Assembly (NCBI RefSeq): GCF_022414575.1
Contig: NZ_JADWYQ010000028.1
Location: 1 to 64,000, forward strand
Source of the DNA: Streptomyces sp. MUM 178J
Lineage (GTDB): Bacteria; Actinomycetota; Actinomycetes; Streptomycetales; Streptomycetaceae
DNA: 64,000 nt
Direction: 5' to 3'
The notes below the pieces were generated by a model. The model ran no database searches. It was not told the origin of the DNA and saw only the letters and a program-made list of their open reading frames with translations. Position numbers and translations under genes: made by a program. Shown piece by piece: positions 1 through 9,600 of the stretch (position 1 is its first letter; the number at the start of each line of letters is the position of its first letter).

Positions 1-2963
1 CTCGGGCCGCGTCCCGGGCCCGCGGCGCCGCAGCAGCGGCAGCCACCGACGCCGGAAACGCCGCCGCGGCGCGCAAGGCCGCTGACGACGCCGATGCAGC
101 CGCCAAGGCAGCCGAGGACGGCGCTGCCGCGGCCGCGCAGGCCGAGATCGCCGCGAACGCCGCCGGTGATGCCGCGCTCGCCGCCGCCGGAGCGGGTCTC
201 AACTCCGCCGCCGCCGCCGACGCGGCCGTCCAGGCCAGCAGCTACGCGAACCAGAGCGACGCACGAGTCGCCCAGGCCCGTGCCGCGGCGGCGCAGGCGC
301 GCCGTCACGCCAACGAGGCTTCCCGCTCCGCCAATGCCGCCGTGGCGCTGGCCCAGAAGGCGGCCAAGGCGGCGGGCGAGTCGAGGGCAGCCGCGACATC
401 GGCTGCCAAGCACGCCCGGGAGGCCGCGAAGGCCGCTCGCGAGGCGGCCGACAACGCCGGGCAGGCCGCTACCGCCGCGGCCAAGTCCACGGCCCATGCC
501 AAGGCTGCCCAGCAGGACGCCGACGAGGCCTCCCGTTACGTGGAGATGGCCAGGGCCACCTTCGCGATCGCACGCGAGGCCGAGGCAGCGGAGATCCTCG
601 CCCGTACCAACGCCGGGATCGAGCGGGCGCGCGACCTCAAGGAGCGTCAGCAGGCGAGCAAGACCGAGCAGTCCGAGGTCGCGACGAAGGCGCAGGAGCG
701 TGCTGCCGAGGCACAGCGCCTCGCCGCGGAGGCGGGCGTGCCGGGCGCCGACACGCAGGCGGTGGTCGCCAAGGGCCGCAGACTCGCCGTGCTCACGATG
801 CAGGACGGCGGTCCGTGGAGCCGGGCCGCGGCACAGGCCGCGGTCGCGGGTGCCGACGAGTACGTTCTCGACTACGTCCGTACCCGGTGGAAGGAGGCCG
901 CGGAACAGGACGCCCGGGGCCGGGTCGCCCTGCTCTCCACCGACAGCCCGCTGAAGGCGGTCAGAGATGCCGCGGACGAGGCCCTCAAGGGCGATGCGAC
1001 CACGGTGTCCGCGTTCCTCGCTTCGGGTCAGTACCAGGCGGGACGCCAGGACTACCGCATTCGCACGGCACAGATCATTTCCGGCGGCGGTCCGGTCGTG
1101 CGGGAGGCCGGGCGGGCCGCTCTCGCCAAGAACACCCTGGAGGCGTACCGCGAGTTCCTCGGCGATGGCCAGTACACGGCCCGGAGCCAGGACGAGCGGG
1201 TCCGCGCCGCACAGCTGATCTCCGTGGGAGGCGACGAGGTCAAGTCGGGGGCGCGGATCGCCCTCGAGGGCCCGTCCAACCTGCTGCACGAGTTCATCCA
1301 GTCCGGGCAGTACACAGCCCAGCGCAAGGACATGCTGACGGCCACCCATGTCGCGCAGGTCCAGAAGCTGATCGCGGAGTCGGCCAGGACGGCGGCTCTC
1401 GCCCAGCAGGAGGCTGCCGAGGCCAACCGGGTTGCCGCGCTGGCGCGTAAGGTCGCGGAGGATGCTAGGCAGTACGCTGATGCGGCGAAGGCCGCGGCGG
1501 AGTCGGCGAAGAACCACGCGGCGGACGCCGACAAGTCGGCCGACGCGGCGGAGGCGTCGGCCGCACAGGCCGCCGCGTCGGCTAAGACGGCGCGGGACGC
1601 CGCCGCGTCGGCACAGCGTTCGGCGACCGAAGCAGCCACTTCGGCCGCTGACGCGACCCTCTCTTCCGAGCTTGCGCACGCCTCCGCCGCCACAGCATGG
1701 GCCGAGGCCGACAAAGCGCGCGCGTCGGCCACGGCCGCGGGCAAGGACGCCGCGGCGGCCCTGGAGGCCAGCAAGAGCGCATTCTCGACCGCCGCGGCCA
1801 AGCTCAAGGCCGAGGCGGAACAGCAGCGCAACGAGCTGAGGCGGCAGCAGAACGAGACCGGGTTCCAGCGCATGCTGCGCTGCGGACTGCTGGACTGCCC
1901 GCCGGAGAACGACCCGTTCCACTGCGACAAGAGGCCTCCGAGCGACCCCTTCTGCCTCTCGCTCGCCCTGTCGAAGGAGCTGGCGCCCTACGCAGAGGCG
2001 ATGTTTGAGCTGGGCAAGGCCATTGTCGGCCTCGACCAGCTCGAAGAGTGCACGGACTACGACCTGTGGGCCTGCGCGGAGCTGATGCGTGACGTCACCA
2101 TCTCCAGCAAGCTGCGCCTGCTCAAGGGCGCGTACGAGACGCTGCGCACGGTCGAGCGGATCATCGTCTGCGAAACCTGCTTCCTCGCCGGCACGAAGGT
2201 GCTCATGGCGGACGGCGGGAAGCGGAACATCGAGCGGATCCGTCTCGGGGAGAAGGTCCTCGCGACGGACCCGGTTTCCGGGGAGTCGGGACCGCGCAAG
2301 GTCACACGGCTGATCGTCACCGAACACGACAAGCACTTCAACACGCTGACGATCAGGACCGGGCAGGGGACCGCGAAGCTCACCGCCACCTTCGAGCACC
2401 CGTTCTGGAGCCCGTCGAAGAAGCAGTGGGTCAGGGCCGTCGACCTGCGCCCCGGCATGACCCTGCTCAGCAATGACGGCACCACCGTCGCCGTGACGGC
2501 GAACCACCCCCACTCCCGGCAGGCCAGAACGTACAACCTCACGGTCGACGACCTGCACACGTACTACGTACTCGCAGGCACGACGCCGGTTCTCGTGCAC
2601 AACGCCGGGTGCAAGCACGTCGCACTCGGCCGGACAGAGACCCCGGACAACCCGTTCTCCCTCGAGGAATTCGCGATGGAGCATGGTGCCGACATGTACA
2701 AGCACTGGCCCGACGGCAAACAGTGGTACAACCACGTCAAGGACTTCCTGGCCAGGGACTCGACGGCACGCATCTCCTTCAACCTGGACGGCATCGACGA
2801 CCCGGTGGAAGCTGCGGCACGAGGAAAGTCAGTCGATCCCGCCAACGACTTCGAAGGCCTCACGGACTGGGAGCTGCACCAGATCAGCCAGTCTCCCGAC
2901 TCATGGGCCAGGATCACCTGGTACAAGGGAGGAAAGAAGGTTGACAATCCGTTCAAGAGGTGA
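1..2963 (+). CDS. Polymorphic toxin: Ala-rich coiled coil, ALF repeats, Hint, C-terminal toxin (5' partial)
   Basis: The reading frame (first full codon at 3) is open to the left edge, so the N-terminus lies outside the window; 986 residues are visible. In order: an Ala/Lys/Glu/Asp-rich coiled-coil region to about 940; three ALF-type repeats (roughly 946-1345, each containing a SGQY or DGQY motif); a second Ala-rich coil (about 1360-1850); a Cys-rich linker; a Hint (intein-like, probably self-cleaving) domain from CFLAGTKV at 2178 to VLVHNA near 2603; and a tip of about 115 residues (2604-2960) ending GGKKVDNPFKR. Established: Hint plus a variable short tip is the layout of secreted polymorphic toxins, with the tip as effector. 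The tip (ALG near its start, FNLDGI, TDWELHQI, ITWY) resembles, from memory, the 'polymorphic toxin type 27' family; that assignment is tentative. An overlapping downstream gene is the expected immunity partner. Confidence 0.85.
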   Translation, partial: RAASRARGAAAAAATDAGNAAAARKAADDADAAAKAAEDGAAAAAQAEIAANAAGDAALAAAGAGLNSAAAADAAVQASSYANQSDARVAQARAAAAQARRHANEASRSANAAVALAQKAAKAAGESRAAATSAAKHAREAAKAAREAADNAGQAATAAAKSTAHAKAAQQDADEASRYVEMARATFAIAREAEAAEILARTNAGIERARDLKERQQASKTEQSEVATKAQERAAEAQRLAAEAGVPGADTQAVVAKGRRLAVLTMQDGGPWSRAAAQAAVAGADEYVLDYVRTRWKEAAEQDARGRVALLSTDSPLKAVRDAADEALKGDATTVSAFLASGQYQAGRQDYRIRTAQIISGGGPVVREAGRAALAKNTLEAYREFLGDGQYTARSQDERVRAAQLISVGGDEVKSGARIALEGPSNLLHEFIQSGQYTAQRKDMLTATHVAQVQKLIAESARTAALAQQEAAEANRVAALARKVAEDARQYADAAKAAAESAKNHAADADKSADAAEASAAQAAASAKTARDAAASAQRSATEAATSAADATLSSELAHASAATAWAEADKARASATAAGKDAAAALEASKSAFSTAAAKLKAEAEQQRNELRRQQNETGFQRMLRCGLLDCPPENDPFHCDKRPPSDPFCLSLALSKELAPYAEAMFELGKAIVGLDQLEECTDYDLWACAELMRDVTISSKLRLLKGAYETLRTVERIIVCETCFLAGTKVLMADGGKRNIERIRLGEKVLATDPVSGESGPRKVTRLIVTEHDKHFNTLTIRTGQGTAKLTATFEHPFWSPSKKQWVRAVDLRPGMTLLSNDGTTVAVTANHPHSRQARTYNLTVDDLHTYYVLAGTTPVLVHNAGCKHVALGRTETPDNPFSLEEFAMEHGADMYKHWPDGKQWYNHVKDFLARDSTARISFNLDGIDDPVEAAARGKSVDPANDFEGLTDWELHQISQSPDSWARITWYKGGKKVDNPFKR

Positions 2964-3363
2964 CGATGCCGACCCCTCCGTGGTGTTCGCCTCCGCACGG
3001 AGGTTCAGGGTCTGGCGCTACGGAGTCGGCCACTCACAGTTGCTGCTCCGTTCGGCTCCGGACCCCTCGAACCCGGAACGTCTGGACCTCCTCTTCGAAG
3101 GGGTGGAAGCCATACAACTGGTCACCCACTACGAAGCCCTGGAGCTCCACACGCTCGACGAAGCGGAGAACGGGCACATCTTCGAGATGTCCGGGGTGCC
3201 TGCCCACTTGAGGCCGGAGCGGCTCGTCCTCGGTCTCCGGTCCAGGAGCGGTGCGGGCTACGTGCAGTGTCTGAAAGTGTCCGCTCTCCTTGGTGGCAGG
3301 AACGTCATCGGGCCCGACGATCCGTCCGAGTCCATCGACGTCATCTGGAGTCTGCGCAGCTGA
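2941..3363 (+). CDS. Putative immunity protein for the upstream Hint toxin (TTG start)
   Basis: A 140-aa frame begins at TTG 2941, inside the last 23 bases of the toxin gene, and ends at TGA 3361-3363. A strong ribosome site (GGAGG at 2929-2933) sits 7 nt before the TTG, which favours it over in-frame GTG codons at 2980 and 2983. The predicted protein is soluble and acidic, with no signal peptide or membrane segment, alternating hydrophobic strands and a C-terminus ending IDVIWSLRS. I do not recognise a named family. The role as antidote is inferred from position: in polymorphic toxin loci the gene directly after the toxin tip nearly always encodes immunity, and the overlap implies translational coupling so that antidote is made with toxin. 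Confidence 0.7.
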   Translation: MTIRSRGDDADPSVVFASARRFRVWRYGVGHSQLLLRSAPDPSNPERLDLLFEGVEAIQLVTHYEALELHTLDEAENGHIFEMSGVPAHLRPERLVLGLRSRSGAGYVQCLKVSALLGGRNVIGPDDPSESIDVIWSLRS

Positions 3364-3559
3364 CGTTCCTGCTCCACGAGGTGCCCGCCGGTTCGCCGGC
3401 GGGCACCGACGCACCTGACGGGCAAGGCCGGCTTCTCCCGGCGCGAGCCAAGGGATGCCGAGGAGCCCAACTCGGCATGATGCACCGCCGGGGGCTCTGT
3501 CGCTGCCGCACAGCGCATCAGGCCCGGCTGCCCGGCGCCGCCGGCCGGGACGGGAAGCC

Positions 3560-3735
3560 GCCGCGATCCTTACCCCCCGGTGCCGAGTCGCCCACCGGGG
3601 CGGCCGACTGCCAGGCGGCGAACAGCGGGAGCCGCCCCGAGGCATCGAGGACGACGATGCCGAAGGGGCGGTCGTAGGCGAGCCGGAGGTCCGGTGGGGA
3701 CGAGGCGCGCCGCCCGCGAGGGTGAGGACTGCCGT
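3560..3735 (-). pseudogene. Serpin-like C-terminal remnant
   Basis: The minus strand reads TAVLTLAGGAPR, then, after a shift of frame, LRLAYDRPFGIVVLDASG followed by RLPLFAAWQS. The DRPFGIVV...GxxPLFxAW pattern resembles the C-terminal strands of serpin-family proteins. No start codon or upstream body is present: the next sequence belongs to a different remnant on the other strand. This looks like the broken tail of a lost gene. The family call is tentative because only about 45 residues survive. Confidence 0.35.
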
Positions 3736-4025
3736 CGCGGTCGCCGCCTCCACTGCCCCGGCTGCGGCGGCGACCGCAACTACCGCCGGCGCACCGGCCG
3801 CCGGCGCTTCACCCTCCTGGGCGTCCCGCTGCTGCCGCGCGGCTCCGCGGGCCCGGTCGTCGAGTGCGCGGCCTGCCGCTCCCGCTACGGCATGGACGTC
3901 CTGGACCACCCCACGACCACCCGCTTCTCCGCGATGCTCCGCGACGCGGTGCACACCGTCGCCCTGGCCGTCCTCGCCTCCGGCGGCACCGCCTCCCGCA
4001 CGGTCCGCGAAACGCATCGCGCCCC
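3735..4025 (+). pseudogene. Zinc-ribbon/TerB-like protein remnant
   Basis: The plus frame encodes CPGCGGDRNYRRRTGRRRF, then GPVVECAACRSRYGMDVLDHP and an Ala/Leu helix ending GGTASRTVRE. Two CxxC pairs (CPGC and CAAC) form a zinc ribbon, followed by the start of a helical domain. This matches my memory of Streptomyces zinc-ribbon proteins carrying a TerB-like domain. The N-terminal start is missing and the helical domain breaks off near 4020, where the frame runs into unrelated sequence. I read it as a truncated pseudogene left in a decayed zone between the toxin locus and the phosphotransferase gene. Confidence 0.45.
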
Positions 4026-4376
4026 GCACCGGCCTGCCGCCGCTGGCCGTGGTGATCTGGCCGGAGCCGTCCGACACAGACGCTCAGGACGAGCGGAACG
4101 GGCTGCGCTGGAAGACGCGTGCCCTGGTTGACTGGGCGGGCTGTGAACTGGGCAGGTGAGTCGCGAAGGTGTCCGTGACGCGTTTCCCGCCTCACGCCAC
4201 CGCACTTGATCCGCTCTGTGGCCTGCTCGACGTCCCGGTCGACGCGTCCACGTCTCAGCGAAGCTGCTCCAGCGGCAGCGGCACTCGCCGCCATCAGCCC
4301 TAGATCTTCGAGGATCAAGACGACGGCCGACGAAAGTCACTGGCTTTCTGTGACGTCCAGCGGTGAGACTTCCGAC

Positions 4377-5303
4377 GTGACGCTTCACGAGAAAGAGATC
4401 CCAGTCGATGAAACGCTGGTCCGGACGCTGCTGAAGACACAGCGCCCAGAGTGGGCTGACCGACCGTTGTCGCCCGCAGGCGCTGGTACGGACAACACCA
4501 TGTATCGGCTGGGCGAAGACCTGCTCGTGCGACTTCCACGAACCGCAGACAACGGACACTCCGTGCGCAAGGAACAGGAATGGCTTCCTCGTCTCGCGCC
4601 GCTCCTTTCATGTCCGATTCCCGAGCCCGTCCACTCCGGGACGCCCACCGATGCGTTCCCGCTGGTCTGGTCGGTCTACCGCTGGATTGACGGTGCCGAA
4701 GCCGGCCCGGACACCGTACGGGACTGGGCTGCTTTCGGAGCCGACCTGGCGGCGGTCGTGAGGGAGCTCCACGGCATCGACCTCATGGGAGCGAAGCGCA
4801 CAGACGGCCTCAGCTGGTACCGCGGAGGCAGCCTGAAGCCATGCGACCAGTGGATCAGCAGGTGTCTCGACGAGTGCCGGACCACCGTGGGATCTGAACT
4901 CGACGTCGACACTCTGGAACGGCTATGGCGAGCCGCGCTCGCACTGCCCGAGCCTTCCGGACCTCACGTGTGGCTCCACGGCGACCTGAAGCCGACCAAC
5001 CTCCTGGTCCGGGAAGGCAAGCTTCACGCAGTCATCGACTTCGGCGGACTCTCGGTCGGCTTTCCCGACGCCGAGCACTCCACGCTCTGGGACCTGCCTC
5101 CACAAGCACGGCAGACCTACAGGGACACCTTGAACCTCGACGATTTGACCTGGGCCCGCGCCCGCGCCTGGGCTATCGCGGTGGGCGTCAGTGGAGTCTC
5201 CTACTACTGGCACACCTTCCCCGCCTTCGTCGCCGAATGCCGAGCACGCCTTGATGCAATCCTCACTGACGCATGTACCGGAGGAAATGGAGGCAGTCGG
5301 TAA
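4377..5303 (+). CDS. Aminoglycoside phosphotransferase (APH) family protein
   Basis: A protein of about 308 aa from GTG 4377 (VTLHEKEIPVDETL); GTG 4350 is an alternative. It has the kinase-like APH fold: an N-lobe with AGTDNTMYRLGEDLLVRLPR, the Brenner-type catalytic motif HGDLKPTNLLV (about 4978-5010) and the metal-binding motif IDFGG shortly after. Family members transfer phosphate from ATP to aminoglycosides, macrolides or other small hydroxylated molecules. The chromosomal Streptomyces subgroup with this N-terminus has no substrate I can name, so resistance should not be assumed. An insertion sequence begins 16 bases after the stop codon. Confidence 0.85.
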   Translation: MTLHEKEIPVDETLVRTLLKTQRPEWADRPLSPAGAGTDNTMYRLGEDLLVRLPRTADNGHSVRKEQEWLPRLAPLLSCPIPEPVHSGTPTDAFPLVWSVYRWIDGAEAGPDTVRDWAAFGADLAAVVRELHGIDLMGAKRTDGLSWYRGGSLKPCDQWISRCLDECRTTVGSELDVDTLERLWRAALALPEPSGPHVWLHGDLKPTNLLVREGKLHAVIDFGGLSVGFPDAEHSTLWDLPPQARQTYRDTLNLDDLTWARARAWAIAVGVSGVSYYWHTFPAFVAECRARLDAILTDACTGGNGGSR

Positions 5304-5318
5304 CCGGAACGGGTCGCC

Positions 5319-5333
5319 AGTGAGGTTTTCTCA
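5319..5333 (+). repeat. Left terminal inverted repeat of the IS
   Basis: AGTGAGGTTTTCTCA, perfectly inverted at 6292-6306. Homology continues imperfectly inward toward a shared GTGATC. Confidence 0.85.
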
Positions 5334-5448
5334 GCGAAGTGATCTACATGGAGCGGGTGATCTACCTGTCCCCGGACGGATCGGTCAGGCGGCACCTGGA
5401 TCCGAGCAGACGTAAAGCCCCTGGTAGGACAGGTCTCACCACAAGATC

Positions 5449-6284
5449 ATGTCCGTAGCTACCAGAGGCTTCACGTTGGTCACCTATGTTGCCACGCTCG
5501 ACGTGCCGCGCCACGTCGTCGAGTTCCTCGCGCGACTGCTGGTCGCCCACCGCCGCCGGATCGGCACTCCGAAGGGCTCCCGCGCGCTGGGGCCGTTCCG
5601 GCAGGCGGTTCTGGTGCTGCGCTGGTTCCGTGAGCGCGGCTGCGTGCACTGCCTGGCCCGCGACTTCGGCATCTCGCAGGCCACCGGCTACCGCTACCTG
5701 CACGAAGGCATCGACGTCCTCGCCGACCGGGCCCCCGACCTGCACGAAGTCCTCGCCCGCTGCCGGCACGAGGGCATGACGCACGTCATCCTGGACGGCA
5801 CGCTGATCGAGTCCGACCGCCTCGCGGGCGTTCGCGAGAACGGCAACGACCTGTGGTTCAGCCAGAAGCACAAGGCGTTCGGCGGAAGCATCCAGTTCCT
5901 GTCGGCCCCGGACGGCACCCCGCTGTGGGTCTCCGACGTCGAGCCGGGCTCCACCCCGGACATCACCGCCGCCCGCATCCACGCCCTGCCCGCCCTGTAC
6001 AAGGCGGCGGCACAGGGCCTGCCGACCCTGGCGGACAAGGGCTACATCGGCGCGGGCATCGGCATTCTCATCCCTGTCCGTCGCCAAAGGGCAAGTCAGA
6101 ACAGGCACTTCACGTCGATACGCGCATGTTCAACACCCTGGTGCGGCACGTGCGAGCTCTGGGCGAGCGCACCGCTGCCGAGCTGAAGCAGCGATGGCGG
6201 ACCCTCCAGTACGTCACGCTCAGCCCCAGCCGGATCGGCGACATCGCCCGAGCCGCACTCGTCCTCAACGGAATCTGGAAGTGA
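5449..6284 (+). pseudogene. IS5-family DDE transposase, frameshifted
   Basis: The first frame (5449 to about 6083) carries a helix-turn-helix (CLARDFGISQATGYRYLHEG) and the start of the DDE nuclease: first Asp in ILDGTLIESDR and second Asp in LADKGYIG. After IPVRR, the continuing homology (PKGKSEQALHVDTRMFN, then AELKQRWRTLQ...LSPSRIGDIARAAL) is one base out of frame. The simplest explanation is loss of one C in the run near 6083-6084. In its own frame the protein runs into 34 unrelated residues (stop at 6184-6186) and loses the C-terminal catalytic Glu region, so this copy is probably inactive unless it frameshifts during translation. Confidence 0.8.
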
Positions 6285-6291
6285 TCACCGT

Positions 6292-6306
6292 TGAGAAAAC
6301 CTCACT
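6292..6306 (-). repeat. Right terminal inverted repeat of the IS
   Basis: TGAGAAAACCTCACT, the exact reverse complement of 5319-5333. It lies 7 bases after the transposase stop codon. Confidence 0.85.
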
Positions 6307-6407
6307 CGTCCGCCTCACCACATAGGACACGGTCTAAGTCCCCTGCTCCTGTGAAATCCACGGAGTCATATCTGCGGAATACGAGTTCACCCACCACTCG
6401 ACATTAT

Positions 6408-6437
6408 GAGGGTCCGACACTAGGATGCCGGACCCTC
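6408..6437. terminator. Hairpin between the IS and the RHS immunity gene
   Basis: GAGGGTCCG and CGGACCCTC form a 9-bp perfect stem around a 12-nt loop. It lies 11 bases beyond the end of the minus-strand small membrane protein gene, so it probably ends that transcript; there is only a weak T-tract. Confidence 0.55.
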
Positions 6438-6447
6438 TTATGAGGGC

Positions 6448-6684
6448 CTAGTCAGAGAAATCCCTGGCCAGGCTTCCCATGAAGACTGTGACTGCGGCCA
6501 GAATGGCGGCTTGGAGTGCGCCATCAATCGATTTGGTGGAGAGTACTAGGATTCCTGTGACTGCAACCACGGTAAATCCTACGAGGATTCTCCAGCCGCG
6601 CGGTCGAGACACGTACCATCCTATTAGGCGTCGATAGGTATTCACTGTTGTGCAGCCTATCGGCCTTTTCCGCTCTCCAGCCAT
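6448..6684 (-). CDS. Small two-helix membrane protein, putative immunity protein of the RHS toxin
   Basis: 78 aa, overlapping the 3' end of the RHS gene by 28 bases on the same strand. After a basic N-terminus (about 30 residues) come two hydrophobic segments, ILVGFTVVAVTGILVL and GALQAAILAAVTVFMGSL, joined by a short loop. No family is recognised. Position directly after a variable RHS tip, the overlap, and base composition clearly richer in A/T than nearby genes all fit an immunity gene acquired together with the toxin tip. A membrane antidote suggests the toxin acts at or through the membrane; that is inference. Confidence 0.6.
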   Translation of the reverse strand: MAGERKRPIGCTTVNTYRRLIGWYVSRPRGWRILVGFTVVAVTGILVLSTKSIDGALQAAILAAVTVFMGSLARDFSD

Positions 6685-9600
6685 GCTCGTGTCAGTTCTA
6701 TGGTTGCTCTCTCTATGCGGGTCACGTCAACCTCCAATTCGAGCAGTCTTTCCTGAATGGTGCGCCTGGTTGTCCCATTGGTTTTCTCGGTCAGCCGCCC
6801 GGAGACTGATTTGCCGTTTACCCTACCTGCGAAAAGCAGTTGTGGGCGGCCGGCGCCGGCAACTGCTCCGCTGGCAACACCGACCACGAAGCCTGATACC
6901 TCCCAATTCCTTTTAGGGGTTGTGACTGCGTAGATCGTACCCCCGGTTGCCGCCCCAATAGCTACAGGGCAGGTTACACCAGAGGTGGGGCAGAATCCTG
7001 CGGCAACGAACCCGAGGGCTATCGCTCCAAAGGCAGCGACAGTTCTCTCGTTCTCCTTGAGCCACGTCTTTCCGCGGAATACGCTCGAGGCCTGATCCTG
7101 GCATTCTACAGGATTATTTCCAAGTAGCCCGCAAAGCGTCTTGTATATATGTCCGCTGTCGTCGCTTTCGGCAAATTTCGCTGCCTCGGCGAGAGTGAAG
7201 TTCTTACTTCCCTGGTACCCCATGTCCTGGAACCATCGGTAAGTCTCATCGTCTATCGGCCCGCCAAAATATAGTTCGCTGTCCGCGTTAACCGTCCTTA
7301 CCTGTCCCTTACTCGAGACGGTGGTGTTGCCGCTTGTAGAAGCTGTGCCACTGGTCTGCTTGGAGTTTCCCTTGTTGGACGGAGTGCTTTGCTTGTATGT
7401 GACACCGGGGTTCAGCGGGTAGGAGGGGTCGGGTGTGCCTTCTCTGCCGGATCCGGTGGTTGTGCTCTGGTGGCAGCGGCCGTTGCCTGGGTCCATGCAG
7501 AGGCCCGTGGGGTCGGAGAAGCTGACCGCATTCTGGTTGGCGTAGGCGTAGCCGTTGAGGGATTGGTGCTGTTCCGGGAGGAGAAGCGGGTCGACGCTGA
7601 TGAACTGGCCGATGGTGGGGTCGTATTGGCGGGCGCCGATGTGGGTCAGGCCCGTGGTTTTTCCGGTGGTTTTGCCGAGGAAGCCCTTGTCGTCGGGCCA
7701 GGAGGTGCCGATGGGCTTGCCGCGTTGGGCGCCGAAGGGGGTGGTATGGCGCTTGCTGAAGGTTTGGCCGGTGTCGGCAAAGACCGCCAGGCTTTGGGTG
7801 CCGTGGTGGTCGCCGGCGAGGTAGGTCAGTTTGGGGGTGCCGGTTTCGTTGGAACGGACGGCGACGGCGAGGTCGCCTGAGGTGTAGTAGCGCTGGGCCC
7901 AGGTGGTGCCGTTGGCCTTGAGGTGGAGTTCGGTGGCTCCGGCGTACAGGACGCGTTCGCCGTTCTCCGTGTTGCGGATGAGGAGGGTGCCGTCGGCGTC
8001 GTAGAGGTAGTCGGTGGTGGTGCCGTTCTCGGTGAGCTGGGCCAGTCGGCCGGCCTCGGACCAGGTGAGGTTCTGCTGGGCGCTGGGGCCGGGTCGTTTG
8101 GTGGTGTTGCCGGTGGCGTCGTAGGCGTAGGCGCGCTCAGGGGTGGTGCAGTCGTCTGTGGTACTGGTGCCGCTCAGGGTGTGGGGCTGGGCATCGTTGG
8201 TGTAGCAGTGGGTCGTCTTGGTGGTGCCGGATGGCTTGTGCTGGGTTTCGCTGGTGCGCTGGCCTGCGGTGTTGTAGGTGTAGCTGGTCCAGTAGGGGGC
8301 CGGTCCGGAGAGCTTGTCGGCGCTGCGCGGGTCGGCGCACTTCTGGGAGGCGGGGGTCCAGGCTTCGACGAGGCGGCGGTGGCCGTCGTAGGCGAAGCAC
8401 TGGGTTTCGGGCGCGCTGGCGCCGCCGAGAGTGGTGGGGTCGGCGATGGAGGTGACGTTGCCGACTTGGTCGAAGGTGTAGTTCAGGTCCTGCAGCATGT
8501 ACGGGTGGGTCTGGTCCGTGACGTGACTGCGGGTCAGGCGTCCCGTGCCCTCCTCATAGGTGTTGGTGACGTAGACACGCTTGTGGCCCGACGCGTTGGC
8601 GGTCCCGAGAGCAAGCTGCTGCGGCTGGCCCAGCGCTGAGTAGTCGGCGTCCAGGAGGTAGCCGGTGGTGCCGCCGATCGAAGTCACCTGGCCGAGGTCG
8701 GTGTAGTCGTATTCGATGACTTCCTTGGGCAGGCCGCCGAGAGCCGGTTCCCTGATGTTCTGCAGAGTGCCGTCGATGTTGTAGTAGCTGCTGTACTCAA
8801 GCGTCGAGGGCGTCCCCGCCTTCACCAGCGGATCACTGTCGGGCAGCCGCAGCTCGGTTTCGACGGGGCGGGAGAGGCTGTCGTACTTGGTGACCGCCTT
8901 GGTGTAGGCCTGGCCGTTCTTTCCGCCGATGTATCGGGTGGATGTGGCGGGCTGGCCCTTGAGGATCGTGTCGTAGGTGCGGGCGGTGAGCTGGTTGGCG
9001 TCGGTCTGGGCGCCGTTCCAGGTCCCGGTGGCCCGGCCAAGCTCGTCGTACGCGGTCAGGATCGACTGTCCGCGGGCATCGGTGGCCTTCACCAGCTGGT
9101 CGAGATTGTTGTACGCGCTGGTGGACGTGCCCTTGTCGGGGTCCTTGGCGCTGATCTGCCGGCCGAAGATGTCGTAGCGGTAGGTCCACTTCGCGCCGTC
9201 CGGGCCGGTGATGGACGTCTGCTGGTCGTCGAGTGCGTACGTGAACATCGTTGAGGTGTAAGCGGTGCCGAGGCTTCCGCCCCACTCGGTGTCGGCCGGG
9301 CTGGTGCCTGCGTATTCGCGGGTTTCGACTGTGCGGCCACGGGCGTCGGTGATCGAGCGGGTCGCGGATCCGCCCTCAAGAGCCGTGGCGGCGGTGGAAT
9401 CACCGGTGTACGTGGTCGACGTCGACCACTTCTTCGTGCCGAACACATGGAGCGTGCTGGTGGTGGGGCGGCCCGCGCCGTCGAAGACCGTCTCGGTCTG
9501 GGTCGGGGCTTCGCCGTATTCAGCGCGGGTGTAGGTGCCGTTCGGAGTGCTGGTGGTGTCGAAGATGTCCGCGTACGTCTCGTAGGCCAGGCCGCGGGAG

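Larger units (their letters stand above)
5319..6306. mobile_element. IS5-type insertion sequence (about 988 bp)
   Basis: Bounded by perfect 15-bp terminal inverted repeats, AGTGAGGTTTTCTCA at 5319-5333 and its reverse complement at 6292-6306. It contains one transposase gene of the DDE type reading left to right, broken by a frameshift. No convincing target-site duplication is visible (flanks TCGCC and CGTCC). It lies 16 bases downstream of the APH-family gene and just before the RHS toxin tip and its immunity gene, so it marks one side of the accessory toxin block. Confidence 0.85.
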
